A DNA stretch of 64,000 nt from a virus: positions 186,001-250,000 of the IMG/VR virus record IMGVR_UViG_3300023199_000204. The stretch is one strand, 5' to 3'. Below the pieces are notes generated by a model. That model searched no databases. It saw only the letters and a program-made list of their open reading frames with translations, and had not been told where the DNA came from. The position numbers and the translations under genes were made by a program. This document shows positions 50,123-60,970 of this stretch, piece after piece. Each line of letters opens with the position of its first letter. The first letter of the stretch is position 1.

Positions 50123-51178
50123 ATGAATGGAGATGGACAATTGGTTGTAGTAGAGAAAAGTAAACTAGGATCTATATTAACATTTGTAGGTTTTATGGTG
50201 GTAATTGGTCTTGGAATAACCTTGTTCTTTTATATAAGAGATCTAAAATCTAATAATGATAATCTTCGCGAACAAGTTATATCTCAAAAGAAACTTACGG
50301 AATCTCTAATTAGAGCCAGTAATAAATGGGTCTCAAAAGATGAGCTTAAGAAAGACTTGTCCTCTCTATTAACAAAAAAAGATCTTGACTCATTAAAAGA
50401 TGACTTAAAAACTCAGGGCGCAGCTATATCTGCGGTAGGAAAAACAATAGGTGTTTTGAGTGGCAAAATATCTCAATTAGAAACAAGTGATGAGGTTGGA
50501 CCAGTAAACAATGAAGTTGTTAAATGTGAAGATGGAAGGCTGATTGATGTTCACGGCTATACAAAAAACGTACAAAAGAAAATAGTTAAGGATTCTAACA
50601 AGGCTCCAGTTGCTAAGGTAGAGTTTAACGCAGCAAATAAAAAACCGTGGATGTATAAAGTTTATAGTAAAGAATATTATTTAACAACTGTCGTTGGAAA
50701 GAATAATAACGGACAAAATGTATATTATCATACATTGAAATATTCTGTGCCATCCGAGACTGGTAATAAATTTTATGACATTAAAATTAAATCTTCTGAG
50801 TACAAACAATCTATAATTAAAAACAAAATGTTCTGGCTCAATCTAAGATTAGATGTAGTATCTTTTGTTGGAGGAAGAGCTTGGGCTTTCTCACAAGGAT
50901 GGGGAGGAAGGTCTGGTAGTTTATTATCTTTGGGCGGTGATTTAGGAATATCATTATCTTCATATGGTCCAACAAAAGTGGAAAGTATTTGGCGATTTTT
51001 TAGATTTGGACTAGGATATAATGCTGAAAGACAGGCGGCACACTTATCTTTTGCTCCAGTTTCTTTAAACTTTGGGTATTACATACCACTTATTACAAAC
51101 ATATATTTATCCCCTCAGGTTGCCATTGATACTGCTGGAGGGCTGACTATAAACGCAGGAATAGGATTTCAATTATGA
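50123..51178 (+). CDS. Membrane-anchored coiled coil with beta-rich C-terminus, 351 aa
   Basis: One membrane helix near residues 15-38 (LTFVGFMVVIGLGITLFFYI), a coiled coil to about residue 125, then a mixed domain. The last 130 residues alternate aromatic and small residues (SLLSLGGDLGISLSSYG, LNFGYYIPLITNIYLSPQVA), suggesting beta hairpins as in an outer-membrane or surface domain. It may span the envelope. No family recognised. Confidence 0.55.
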   Translation: MNGDGQLVVVEKSKLGSILTFVGFMVVIGLGITLFFYIRDLKSNNDNLREQVISQKKLTESLIRASNKWVSKDELKKDLSSLLTKKDLDSLKDDLKTQGAAISAVGKTIGVLSGKISQLETSDEVGPVNNEVVKCEDGRLIDVHGYTKNVQKKIVKDSNKAPVAKVEFNAANKKPWMYKVYSKEYYLTTVVGKNNNGQNVYYHTLKYSVPSETGNKFYDIKIKSSEYKQSIIKNKMFWLNLRLDVVSFVGGRAWAFSQGWGGRSGSLLSLGGDLGISLSSYGPTKVESIWRFFRFGLGYNAERQAAHLSFAPVSLNFGYYIPLITNIYLSPQVAIDTAGGLTINAGIGFQL

Positions 51179-51423
51179 TAATGATTTCTAAAGAAGCATA
51201 TAAGTTTCTCATAGAATCATATGAATATATGACAGAAATATTTTTAAATGATCCTTATGAGTTTTGTGCATCTGATAAAGAAGAAATGTTCTTAACTTAT
51301 AAAGAATTAGAGAACTTAGGTAGGAAACTGAATATTAGATTTTGGAGTCATATTAATAAAAATTGTAGTCAGTATGAAGTTGAAAGATTGGAAAGATTTA
51401 TAGAGGAATATAAAAACAATTAA
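51175..51423 (+). CDS. Hypothetical protein, 82 aa
   Basis: ATGA overlap with the previous gene. Helical, acidic, two cysteines. No membrane segment. Function unknown. Confidence 0.5.
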   Translation: MIMISKEAYKFLIESYEYMTEIFLNDPYEFCASDKEEMFLTYKELENLGRKLNIRFWSHINKNCSQYEVERLERFIEEYKNN

Positions 51424-51429
51424 GGAGAG

Positions 51430-51967
51430 AGATGGCATTTGATATTGAGGCCCTTAAAGTATTAAGGGAAAAGCAAAAAAATCTTATTAAGGAAATAAAA
51501 AAAAGAAACTAAAGTTTTATTTTTACAAGGAATAAAAGAACTTTTTAAATCTAATACGTGGATTAAAAGTATAGGTTGGACACAAGAATATTACAATTCG
51601 TTTCATTCTACAGCTGTTGATGGTGATGATATATATAAATGATATTTATACTCAGTCTAATCCATTATATGAGGAAGAGAAGGAGATTAAAAAATCTATC
51701 AATGAAATAGTTAAAGCATCTAAAACTCTTGGCAAAACACCTGAAGAATCTGAATTATATTTAGAACTTAACAAGACATTAAAATCCTTTAAAAATAGAA
51801 AAGTTTATGATGGACTTAATTAAAGGGAGTTTTGTTTAGTTTGGAACAATATATCTTCTTTCTTAAGAATATTTTCTCACGATGAGTACGAGAGTATGTT
51901 TGGAAATGGAGTAAAAATAACCTTAACTATGAAGAATAATGAAAAAATTGTAGTTTCTAAAGAATAA
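51430..51967 (+). pseudogene. Gene broken by two frameshifts and a TAA
   Basis: ATG 51430 after TAAGGAGAG. The first frame (MAFDIEALKVLREKQKNLIK) ends after an eight-A run; removing one A continues into KVLFLQGIKELFKSNTWIKS. A second shift near 51637 rejoins NDIYTQSNPLYEEEKEIKKS. TAA 51821-51823 is followed in frame by REFCLVWNNISSFLRIFSHD to TAA 51965. About 177 residues restored, soluble, family unknown. One of the most damaged genes here. Confidence 0.55.
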
Positions 51968-51990
51968 TTGTATTAAAAATAGGAGTAAAT

Positions 51991-52431
51991 ATGGCACAAC
52001 AAACAGCTAACAGACTTAATCAATATGCTCAAAAAGTTTCGGCTTTACCGAAAGCATATGGATTATACGAACCGAATGGAACAACATTGAGAAACGTTCA
52101 TAGTACTAGAGCTTCAGCCGATGCCGAAGCACAGCACTTACTTAACATTAATGGAGTGACTCATCCAGTTATCGAGATTCCATTAATGGATCTAAATACA
52201 GTTAATTGGTGGTATGGAGGAGCATCAGGGAGTAATACCCAACCTTTAACTCCTAATAATGGATCAGGAAGTTCTGTTCCAATATCTATGCCATCTCCAA
52301 ATGCTTCTTCTGGAAGTACTCGGCAAAATAATGATGGGAGAAGTAGTTGCTATGCTTGTGGAAGCACGAGTTTAAAACAAGTAAGTTCTGGTTTTAGTTT
52401 TATGACCATTTGTGATGATTGCGGAGCCTAA
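51991..52431 (+). CDS. Protein with linker and C-terminal zinc ribbon, 146 aa
   Basis: Residues 1-75 form a compact domain (SALPKAYGLYEPNGTTLRNV), followed by a Ser/Gly/Asn/Pro linker and a four-cysteine ribbon (SCYACGST and ICDDCGA). Probably an adaptor. ATG follows AATAGGAGTAAAT. No family recognised. Confidence 0.6.
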   Translation: MAQQTANRLNQYAQKVSALPKAYGLYEPNGTTLRNVHSTRASADAEAQHLLNINGVTHPVIEIPLMDLNTVNWWYGGASGSNTQPLTPNNGSGSSVPISMPSPNASSGSTRQNNDGRSSCYACGSTSLKQVSSGFSFMTICDDCGA

Positions 52432-52446
52432 GGGAAGGAATTAATA

Positions 52447-53049
52447 ATGAAACAAGCTCAACTTAGAAAAAAAGTTTCTTTTATTGAAGATGGAAAAGCA
52501 AAAGAAAATAGTGAATTTAATTTTAGTATGCCTGAATGGAGGGCAGAATTAACTAGGCACTTTGAGTTTAATCACTTCAATGTGTTAGATTTCAATTATG
52601 ATGTCTCTGGGCTAATTACAATAGGAGCTACGCTAGTAGATAATATTTTATATTATGCTTTAGCAATGTGTTCTCCAAATGATAATTTCTCAAGAAAAGT
52701 TGGTAGAAACTTTGTTTTAAAACATATGATTGGACCTGACAGTACAAAGAGAGGCTTATTTAAAGTAAAAGAAGAACATCTTGATGATGATGTTGGAGAG
52801 CTAATGCAGGATGCGATTCAAGACTGGCTAGATAGAACTCAAAGAGTTCCTACTTGGATCAAGAAAACTCTTGGTGATTTTGGATATATAACTCTAGAAT
52901 ATAGAAGAAAGAGAAAAGAAACTAAAGTAGAAGTAATTGAACCTTCAGAAAAAGAGTCTATAGTTTCAGTTGCGGAGCAGATTTCAAATTCAGAGCAATC
53001 TACTAAAATAGATGATTTTAAATATGTTTGCGGTATTCCTTATTTTTAG
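52447..53049 (+). CDS. Hypothetical protein, 200 aa
   Basis: Mixed alpha/beta protein; central segment NYDVSGLITIGATLVDNILY and a basic patch (YRRKRKETKVEV). C-terminal 40 residues look disordered. Last gene before the hsp20 promoter. ATG follows AAGGGAAGGAATTAAT. Function unknown. Confidence 0.55.
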   Translation: MKQAQLRKKVSFIEDGKAKENSEFNFSMPEWRAELTRHFEFNHFNVLDFNYDVSGLITIGATLVDNILYYALAMCSPNDNFSRKVGRNFVLKHMIGPDSTKRGLFKVKEEHLDDDVGELMQDAIQDWLDRTQRVPTWIKKTLGDFGYITLEYRRKRKETKVEVIEPSEKESIVSVAEQISNSEQSTKIDDFKYVCGIPYF

Positions 53050-53052
53050 GGC

Positions 53053-53080
53053 TTGACACGATTGAAATCGTGCTTATATT
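53053..53080 (+). promoter_or_regulatory. Promoter with overlapping palindrome upstream of hsp20
   Basis: TTGACA (53053-53058), 16 bases, then TATATT (53075-53080): a near-consensus sigma-70 promoter. The spacer holds CACGAT-TGAA-ATCGTG (53057-53072), a perfect palindrome able to bind a repressor, overlapping the -35 end. Positioned about 45 bases before the hsp20 ATG. It differs from the CIRCE heat-shock operator. Confidence 0.65.
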
Positions 53081-53125
53081 TGTATTATTATCCAAATATT
53101 CAATTATTAACAAGGAGGTGTAATT

Positions 53126-53554
53126 ATGTTAATTAGGAGACCTAATTTGTTTTTGAATTATTTTGAGGATTTTATGAGTGATTTCAGTACGTTTGAAAGG
53201 AAAGCTTCTTTACGAAGTCCAACCACTGATATATATGAAAAAGACAATAAGACATATATAGAAATGGAAGTTCCGGGATTTGATGTGGATGATATATCCA
53301 TAACCATAGATAATGGAGTTTTGAATATTAAAGCACATCAGGAAAATTCTAAAGAAGATGAAAGCAAACAATATCAAAGGCTTGAGAGAAAATCAAAATC
53401 TTTCAGCCAGTCTCTTGTTTTAAGCTCTGATATAGATCAAGAGAATATAGAGGCAAATTGTGATAATGGAATTTTAACTGTAGTTCTTACGAAAAAAGAA
53501 GTTCCTGAGCCAAAAAAAATACCAATAGCGAAGAGCCTTAAGTTAATAGAATGA
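53126..53554 (+). CDS. Small heat-shock protein (Hsp20)
   Basis: 142 residues with the alpha-crystallin domain: DIYEKDNKTYIEMEVPGFDV, DISITIDNGVLNIKA, and CDNGILTVVLTKK near the end. C-terminal IPI motif-like (KKIPIAK) helps oligomerise. Holds unfolded proteins for GroEL/ES, also phage-encoded here. Strong site AAGGAGGTG and its own promoter suggest separate control. Similar small Hsps occur in some cyanophages and jumbo phages. Confidence 0.88.
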   Translation: MLIRRPNLFLNYFEDFMSDFSTFERKASLRSPTTDIYEKDNKTYIEMEVPGFDVDDISITIDNGVLNIKAHQENSKEDESKQYQRLERKSKSFSQSLVLSSDIDQENIEANCDNGILTVVLTKKEVPEPKKIPIAKSLKLIE

Positions 53555-53563
53555 TTAAATAAA

Positions 53564-53600
53564 GCCCTACTTAGGATAAAAAATTAATTCTAAGTAGGGC
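53564..53600 (+). terminator. Hairpin after hsp20
   Basis: GCCCTACTTAG (53564-53574) and CTAAGTAGGGC (53590-53600) form a perfect 11-bp stem with an AT-rich 15-base loop. It separates hsp20 from the next gene, making hsp20 a single-gene unit. No T-run follows closely, so termination efficiency is uncertain. Confidence 0.65.
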
Positions 53601-53678
53601 ACATTACCTATTAATTTAAAATCATTTTAAATTATGGAGGTTTGGATTGTTAGTGCCTCCTCGGAATAGGAGGTATTA

Positions 53679-54395
53679 ATGAAAAAATTGCTATTAACTT
53701 TTTTATTACTATTGCTATCTGCTTGTAGTGGGTGCTCTCATAATAAATTTGGGTCGGCAGAAATAGATAATAATTATTCAAAAGGATATTATTCTACTGT
53801 TTATTTTTCCAAAAAAGATGGGAAAATATTTGGTAGTGGAGCTATTATTTTAAATAGAAAAAACGAAAAAATGGTAATAATAACTGTGGGACATATTTCC
53901 AACGTCTTTTTATCTAGAGGTTGGAAGATGTATGTATCTACATCTTATGATCACAATGTTTATGAGGCAGAAACTCTAAAAGTAGATTATGGTAAAGATT
54001 TGGCGTTAGTTGTCACAAAAAAAATAATGAAAAGATCTGGACCTTATGTTAAATTAGCCAATGAACCGCCGAAGATAGGACAAAAAGCTTATATAGTTGG
54101 CGCTCCAAGCGGAACTAAAGGAATAGTAACTACTGGTATAGTTAGTGGTTATTTATTTTGTAATAGTCCATTAAAAAATTCGTGTCTTAAAAATAAACAC
54201 GATATAAATTTATATTATAGATTTAGTGGACCAGCGTTTTTTGGAAACTCTGGTGGTGGAATGTTTAATGAAAATAATGATTTACTAGGAGTTATAAGTT
54301 TTATAAAAAGCAAGAAGCTTTCTATATTTTCAACTATTCTTGAACCTGGTTCAGCTCACGCAGTGTCTTATCAACTAATTAAACAATTTATGTAA
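53679..54395 (+). CDS. Trypsin-like serine protease lipoprotein
   Basis: Lipoprotein signal ending LLSAC, so anchored outside the cytoplasm. The chymotrypsin-fold triad is visible: TVGHISNVF (His) near residue 70, DYGKDLALVV (Asp) near residue 106, and GPAFFGNSGGGMF (Ser) near residue 190. 238 residues with no PDZ domain, unlike DegP. Might degrade surface or periplasmic proteins, or exclude competing phages; inference. Flanked by hairpins on both sides. Confidence 0.82.
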   Translation: MKKLLLTFLLLLLSACSGCSHNKFGSAEIDNNYSKGYYSTVYFSKKDGKIFGSGAIILNRKNEKMVIITVGHISNVFLSRGWKMYVSTSYDHNVYEAETLKVDYGKDLALVVTKKIMKRSGPYVKLANEPPKIGQKAYIVGAPSGTKGIVTTGIVSGYLFCNSPLKNSCLKNKHDINLYYRFSGPAFFGNSGGGMFNENNDLLGVISFIKSKKLSIFSTILEPGSAHAVSYQLIKQFM

Positions 54396-54415
54396 ATTAA
54401 AATAATTTTATTTTT

Positions 54416-54444
54416 AAGGGGAGCTAATTTAGCTCCCCTTTTTA
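54416..54444 (+). terminator. Intrinsic terminator
   Basis: AAGGGGAGCT (54416-54425) pairs exactly with AGCTCCCCTT (54431-54440), loop AATTT, followed by TTTT. Ends the protease transcript 15 bases before the PARP gene; the A-rich and T-rich flanks may let it work on both strands. Confidence 0.88.
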
Positions 54445-54458
54445 ATTTTGGAGAATAA

Positions 54459-55946
54459 ATGGCAAAGGCAAGATCTTCTTCTAAAAAGAAAAAAGTTTGG
54501 AAAGCGAAAGATTTAAATCAACCTGCTTTCACATCCAAATATGATGTTACAAAAAGATGGGCAGGTAATTGTACTGACGTAATAAAAAATAGTAATAAAT
54601 TTTATCACGCAGAAATACAAGTTGCCAGTTCAGGAAAAGCAAGAATTTTAACAACTTACGGTAGAGTTGGAGCAAAAAATCCAACTATTGAATATAGATA
54701 TTATTCTTCAGAACAAGCTTGTATGAATGATTTCAACTCTTTAGTTAAAAAGAAAAGAGATAGGAAGAAAAATCCATATAGAGAAGTTGATCTAGCTATA
54801 ACTAGTGTGGGATCCAAAGGTGCTAAAGAAATTAAAAAGCCAATGACGGGACTGAACGTTTCTTCAGGAGTTATATCAAATCTTCATAGTGAAGTTCAAA
54901 GACTGGTTTCTGGATGGTTTGGAGCTACAGGCTCATTTATTGAAATGAACTTAAAATGTCCACTAGGTCAATTAACTACTGAGCATATAGATAAGGGTAG
55001 GAAAGTATTAGATGATTGTCTTACAAGAACTAAAAGTAAAAAAAGAACAGGTCAATTAGAATACGATAATTTAACTAATCAATACTATAGTTTAATTCCT
55101 CAAATCTTACCAAATAAGATTCAAGCGTCAGAGCTACGATTAAACGATGTTAATAAAATTATGGCTCAACATTCAATCCTTGATACGTTTACAGATGCTA
55201 AAAATGTTTCATCTGTCCTTGGAAAAGGTGCTGCTATTGATCAGCAGTATCTTAAACTAAAGGCAGACTTAGATTATGTTGAGCCTAATGATCCAATTTA
55301 TAAATGGATTGCTAATCTAATTTTAGAAACCAGAGCTAAGAATCATAGTCATTTAGGAAAAATAAAAATCTTTAATATATTTAAACTATCTAGAAACGGC
55401 GCAACAGATCATTTTAATAAATCACTTGAGAAGATAGCTAAAGAAGTTTCTGGAAAAGGAACTAAACCAAAATATACCAATTTAAATAGATTTGATCTTA
55501 ATAAAGAAGAGGACGTAGAGTTTAAACAAGCTAATGTCTGGCCTCTTTGGCACGGAACTCGACCGGAAAATATGGTTGGTATTATTTCCAAAGGTCTTTT
55601 AATTAGACCATCAGGTGCTGTTTATACGGGAAGCATGTTTGGAGATTCTCTCTATTTCGCAGAGAATAGTTCAAAATCTATGAACTATACTGGTTGTAAA
55701 GGAGCAGGATGGTCCGGAAGTAGTGGAAAAAGTAGAGCTTTTTTGTTTCTTGGAGATGTAATTGTTGGGAATCCTTATGTTGTTAAAAGATCTCAATTCT
55801 TTAGGAAACCTCCTGCTGGGCATCATAGCGTATATGCGGTTCCTGGATATGCCTTATATAACTCAGAAAATATGATTTATAATGCTTCTGGAAAAGGACA
55901 GCAACATAAATTTAGATATATAGTAGAATTTCAAACAAGAGCATAA
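54459..55946 (+). CDS. WGR-domain poly(ADP-ribose) polymerase
   Basis: 495 residues with eukaryote-like PARP architecture. A WGR domain covers about residues 35-115 (TYGRVGAKNPTIEYR, with Tyr for Trp), a helical regulatory region 145-300, and the ADP-ribosyltransferase domain after about 350. The H-Y-E triad is intact: WHGT (His365), SLYFAE (Tyr399) and Glu470 in NSENMIYN. It should transfer ADP-ribose from NAD to protein or DNA, possibly forming chains. Basic N-terminus could bind DNA. A candidate eraser is at 32097. Intact, so likely functional. Confidence 0.9.
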   Translation: MAKARSSSKKKKVWKAKDLNQPAFTSKYDVTKRWAGNCTDVIKNSNKFYHAEIQVASSGKARILTTYGRVGAKNPTIEYRYYSSEQACMNDFNSLVKKKRDRKKNPYREVDLAITSVGSKGAKEIKKPMTGLNVSSGVISNLHSEVQRLVSGWFGATGSFIEMNLKCPLGQLTTEHIDKGRKVLDDCLTRTKSKKRTGQLEYDNLTNQYYSLIPQILPNKIQASELRLNDVNKIMAQHSILDTFTDAKNVSSVLGKGAAIDQQYLKLKADLDYVEPNDPIYKWIANLILETRAKNHSHLGKIKIFNIFKLSRNGATDHFNKSLEKIAKEVSGKGTKPKYTNLNRFDLNKEEDVEFKQANVWPLWHGTRPENMVGIISKGLLIRPSGAVYTGSMFGDSLYFAENSSKSMNYTGCKGAGWSGSSGKSRAFLFLGDVIVGNPYVVKRSQFFRKPPAGHHSVYAVPGYALYNSENMIYNASGKGQQHKFRYIVEFQTRA

Positions 55947-56816
55947 ATGTTAATTAATTTATTAAAGAAAATTTTTAGAAAAATATTCTTCTTTATGTTT
56001 ATGAAAGAAGAAAAGATAAAAAAGAATGATATAGTTAGTTCAACTTCAATTGAAGATTTTGAAAAAGAAGAGGGAAAGATGGATTTAGAAACAACTGTTA
56101 AAAATACTGTAGCGTCATTATGTAATGATAAAGTATCATTTACGTCATTAGATATAAGCAACACCTTAAAGCAAGAGGGAATTCCAACGAGGCATAGAAA
56201 AGTAAGAGATGTAGTTAGAGAATTATATAGAGACGGAACGCTGTCTTCATATGATTATATTACTACTAACATTATAGTCACACTTAAAAATGGAGACTCA
56301 GTATATGCTACTTTATATCATCATTGCTTAACAGATAATTCCGAGTATGTTACAAGAGATTTAATTGCTTTGCCAGTTCCCTCATCTGATAATGATAATA
56401 CAACATCTTCATTATCATCTTCATCATCATCTAGCACGAAGTCAGTGCCAAACCTAATTAATACTTCATCTGTTAATGCTCCTAATAATACTACTGCTCC
56501 TACATTACAAGATAAAACTAGATCAGTTAGAAGTGATGGTAGGCTTGAAGTTCCAAGCTCCTGGGTGAGATTTCTTGGATGGGAAGATGGAGATGATGTT
56601 TATATTGTTGAAATTAACGATACACTAAAGCTTAGCAAAGTATCTGATATAGACATTAATGACAATGTAGAGGCAGTTGTTAAAGTATTTAATAATGGTA
56701 GAGTTATTGTTCCTGAGAAAGCTATGAAGAAGATAGATAAAATCAGTCGCTCTTCTGGTGTTTATAGGACCAACGTTAAAGTAAAATTGGAGGGACCAAA
56801 GTTGGTCGTTAGTTAA
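55947..56816 (+). CDS. AbrB-like DNA-binding protein with N-terminal winged helix
   Basis: 289 residues. A first region (LCNDKVSFTSLDISNTLKQE, RHRKVRDVVRELYRDG) resembles a winged-helix domain. A Ser/Asn-rich linker follows, then two swapped-hairpin AbrB-like units: SDGRLEVPSSWVRFLGW and NNGRVIVPEKAMKKI. AbrB folds bind DNA as dimers. Likely a transcription regulator. The gene at 59531 shares the AbrB-like start. ATG follows the PARP stop directly. Confidence 0.55.
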   Translation: MLINLLKKIFRKIFFFMFMKEEKIKKNDIVSSTSIEDFEKEEGKMDLETTVKNTVASLCNDKVSFTSLDISNTLKQEGIPTRHRKVRDVVRELYRDGTLSSYDYITTNIIVTLKNGDSVYATLYHHCLTDNSEYVTRDLIALPVPSSDNDNTTSSLSSSSSSSTKSVPNLINTSSVNAPNNTTAPTLQDKTRSVRSDGRLEVPSSWVRFLGWEDGDDVYIVEINDTLKLSKVSDIDINDNVEAVVKVFNNGRVIVPEKAMKKIDKISRSSGVYRTNVKVKLEGPKLVVS

Positions 56817-57049
56817 TGAAAGTTTATTTAGTAGTAGGACACACAGATAATAATTATTCAGAAGTAATTCATATCTTTTCAAATAAAAACGATGCTTTAG
56901 AAGATATTATGATTAATAAAAAAGAAAAAATATTTGATGCTATTTCGATTGAAGAGATGATATTGGATGGGAACTATAAACCCAAAATGATTTATTGGAG
57001 TTTAAGAAAAGAAGGTTTTAAAGTTCATAAAGGTTTCAAGAAAAAGTAA
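56816..57049 (+). CDS. Hypothetical protein, 77 aa
   Basis: Overlaps both neighbours by one base (TAATG). Opens KVYLVVGHTDNNYSEVIHIF, an alpha/beta start similar to several other small genes here. Basic tail. Function unknown. Confidence 0.55.
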   Translation: MKVYLVVGHTDNNYSEVIHIFSNKNDALEDIMINKKEKIFDAISIEEMILDGNYKPKMIYWSLRKEGFKVHKGFKKK

Positions 57050-57402
57050 TGGGAGACGAAAAGGTAAAAATAAATGATAAGTGGCAGCGATGGCTTAAAA
57101 GAATTTCTTTAATATTTACTATAATTTCTGTTGGCACAGCAACGATTCTTAGTTTAATTAATTACTTTAGTGAATCAAAAGATAATAAAGCTCGTGTTGA
57201 GGCAAAAAGAGCAGAAGCTGCTTACGATAGTACTAAAAAAGAAATAAAAAGATTGTATCATAATATGAGAATAAATAGAAGATTTATTTTAAGATTACGT
57301 CGTCATATTATGAATCGAGACAATAATAATGTCCCTCCACCTCCTTCTTTACCAAGACAAAAAAAGTGGAAAGACTTATATAAAAGGAAACTTAAAAAGT
57401 GA
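57049..57402 (+). CDS. Single-helix membrane protein, 117 aa
   Basis: One membrane helix near residues 18-38 (ISLIFTIISVGTATILSLIN), then a coiled coil and a basic, Pro-containing tail. ATGA-type overlap with the kinase gene. Type I or II orientation unclear. Function unknown. Confidence 0.55.
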   Translation: MGDEKVKINDKWQRWLKRISLIFTIISVGTATILSLINYFSESKDNKARVEAKRAEAAYDSTKKEIKRLYHNMRINRRFILRLRRHIMNRDNNNVPPPPSLPRQKKWKDLYKRKLKK

Positions 57403-57881
57403 AAATATTTATATTGTTAATAGGAATGCCTGCTTCTGGAAAAACTACGATGAGAGCATCCTTATTTAAAGAAGCAAGTGTAATATGTCCAGATGATTTA
57501 ATAGATTATGAAGGCTCTGGCTGGACTCCAAGGCAGGCAAGAAATGCGTGGAAAAAGTCTGATAAGGATTTAAAAAACTTATTGACGGAAGGAGAGCCGC
57601 TCGTTATATTAGATTCGACTATGGTAGCTCGCAAGAAGAGGACTAAGTATATAAAATTAGCAAAAAGCAAAGATTATAAATGTATAGCGTTATATTGTAA
57701 TACTAATTACTTTATTTGTAAAAAAAGAAACAATGATAGACCTGACTGGAGACGAGTTCCAAATCATACTATCGACTCAATGGCAAAGAGATTAGAAGAG
57801 CCAGTTATGAAAGAAGGATTCGATAAGGTAATTACTTATAATTTTATATTTGGAGAAATTTTGGAATTAAAAAACGATTAA
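57399..57881 (+). CDS. Polynucleotide 5'-kinase (T4 Pnk kinase domain-like)
   Basis: 160 residues with P-loop LLIGMPASGKTTMRAS, then SVICPDDLIDYEG, LVILDSTMVARKKR and a lid region NNDRPDWRRVPNH. This matches the kinase half of T4 polynucleotide kinase; the 3'-phosphatase domain is absent. It would put 5'-phosphates on RNA ends before sealing by the RNA ligases at 18521 or 33295. GTG start overlapping the previous stop. Confidence 0.8.
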   Translation: MKIFILLIGMPASGKTTMRASLFKEASVICPDDLIDYEGSGWTPRQARNAWKKSDKDLKNLLTEGEPLVILDSTMVARKKRTKYIKLAKSKDYKCIALYCNTNYFICKKRNNDRPDWRRVPNHTIDSMAKRLEEPVMKEGFDKVITYNFIFGEILELKND

Positions 57882-57921
57882 CTTTTAAAGATAAGTCAGG
57901 AGAATTTTACAGCATTATTAA

Positions 57922-60445
<2,524 letters not shown>

Positions 60446-60463
60446 GGAGGTATTTAAAATATA

Positions 60464-60970
60464 ATGAGAAATTCGGCTAGAGTTAATAATTCTATTAAAT
60501 CAAGAAAAGTTTTTGTAATTGACCAAAATGATAATAATTTAGGTTTAATGGATACTAGAAAAGCCATCGGCATAGCTAAAAATGCTGGACTTGATTTGGT
60601 TGAAGTAAATTCAAAAAGTAAGACGCCAGTATGTAAGGTGTTAGATTACGGCAAATGGAAATACGATCAATCAAAGAAAGAAAAAAAGAACAAACAAAGC
60701 AAAAAAGAAACAAAGGAAATAAAGTTTAGACCCAATACAAGTGATAATGATTTATCTTACAGGGCAAAGCAGGTAGATAAGTTTCTTAATGCTGGAAAGA
60801 ATGTTAAATTATTAGTAAGATTTAAGGGTAGAGAGCAAGAGCATATGTTTGATACTGGTAGGTCTTTACTGGAAAGATTTTTAGCAATGCTTGAAAGTGA
60901 TTATATTTTTGAAAAAAATCCTACTGCTGAAGGTAGTTCTATATCAGCAATTTTAGGAACTCGAAAGTGA
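60464..60970 (+). CDS. infC: Translation initiation factor IF-3 homologue
   Basis: 168 residues aligned over the whole IF3 length: N-domain NSIKSRKVFVIDQNDNNLGL, TRKAIGIAKNAGLDLVEVNS, PVCKVLDYGKWKYDQSKKEK, and C-domain IKFRPNTSDNDLSYRAKQVD, LVRFKGREQEH. IF3 keeps 30S free and checks the start codon. A phage copy could bias initiation towards phage messages; rare. The site AAGGAGG lies unusually far (about 13 bases) from the ATG. Overlaps the deformylase gene. Confidence 0.92.
   Translation: MRNSARVNNSIKSRKVFVIDQNDNNLGLMDTRKAIGIAKNAGLDLVEVNSKSKTPVCKVLDYGKWKYDQSKKEKKNKQSKKETKEIKFRPNTSDNDLSYRAKQVDKFLNAGKNVKLLVRFKGREQEHMFDTGRSLLERFLAMLESDYIFEKNPTAEGSSISAILGTRK

Noticed and set aside
53053-53080. 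CIRCE or HrcA operator upstream of hsp20
   Set aside because: The palindrome CACGAT-N4-ATCGTG differs in sequence, arm length and spacer from CIRCE (TTAGCACTC-N9-GAGTGCTAA).
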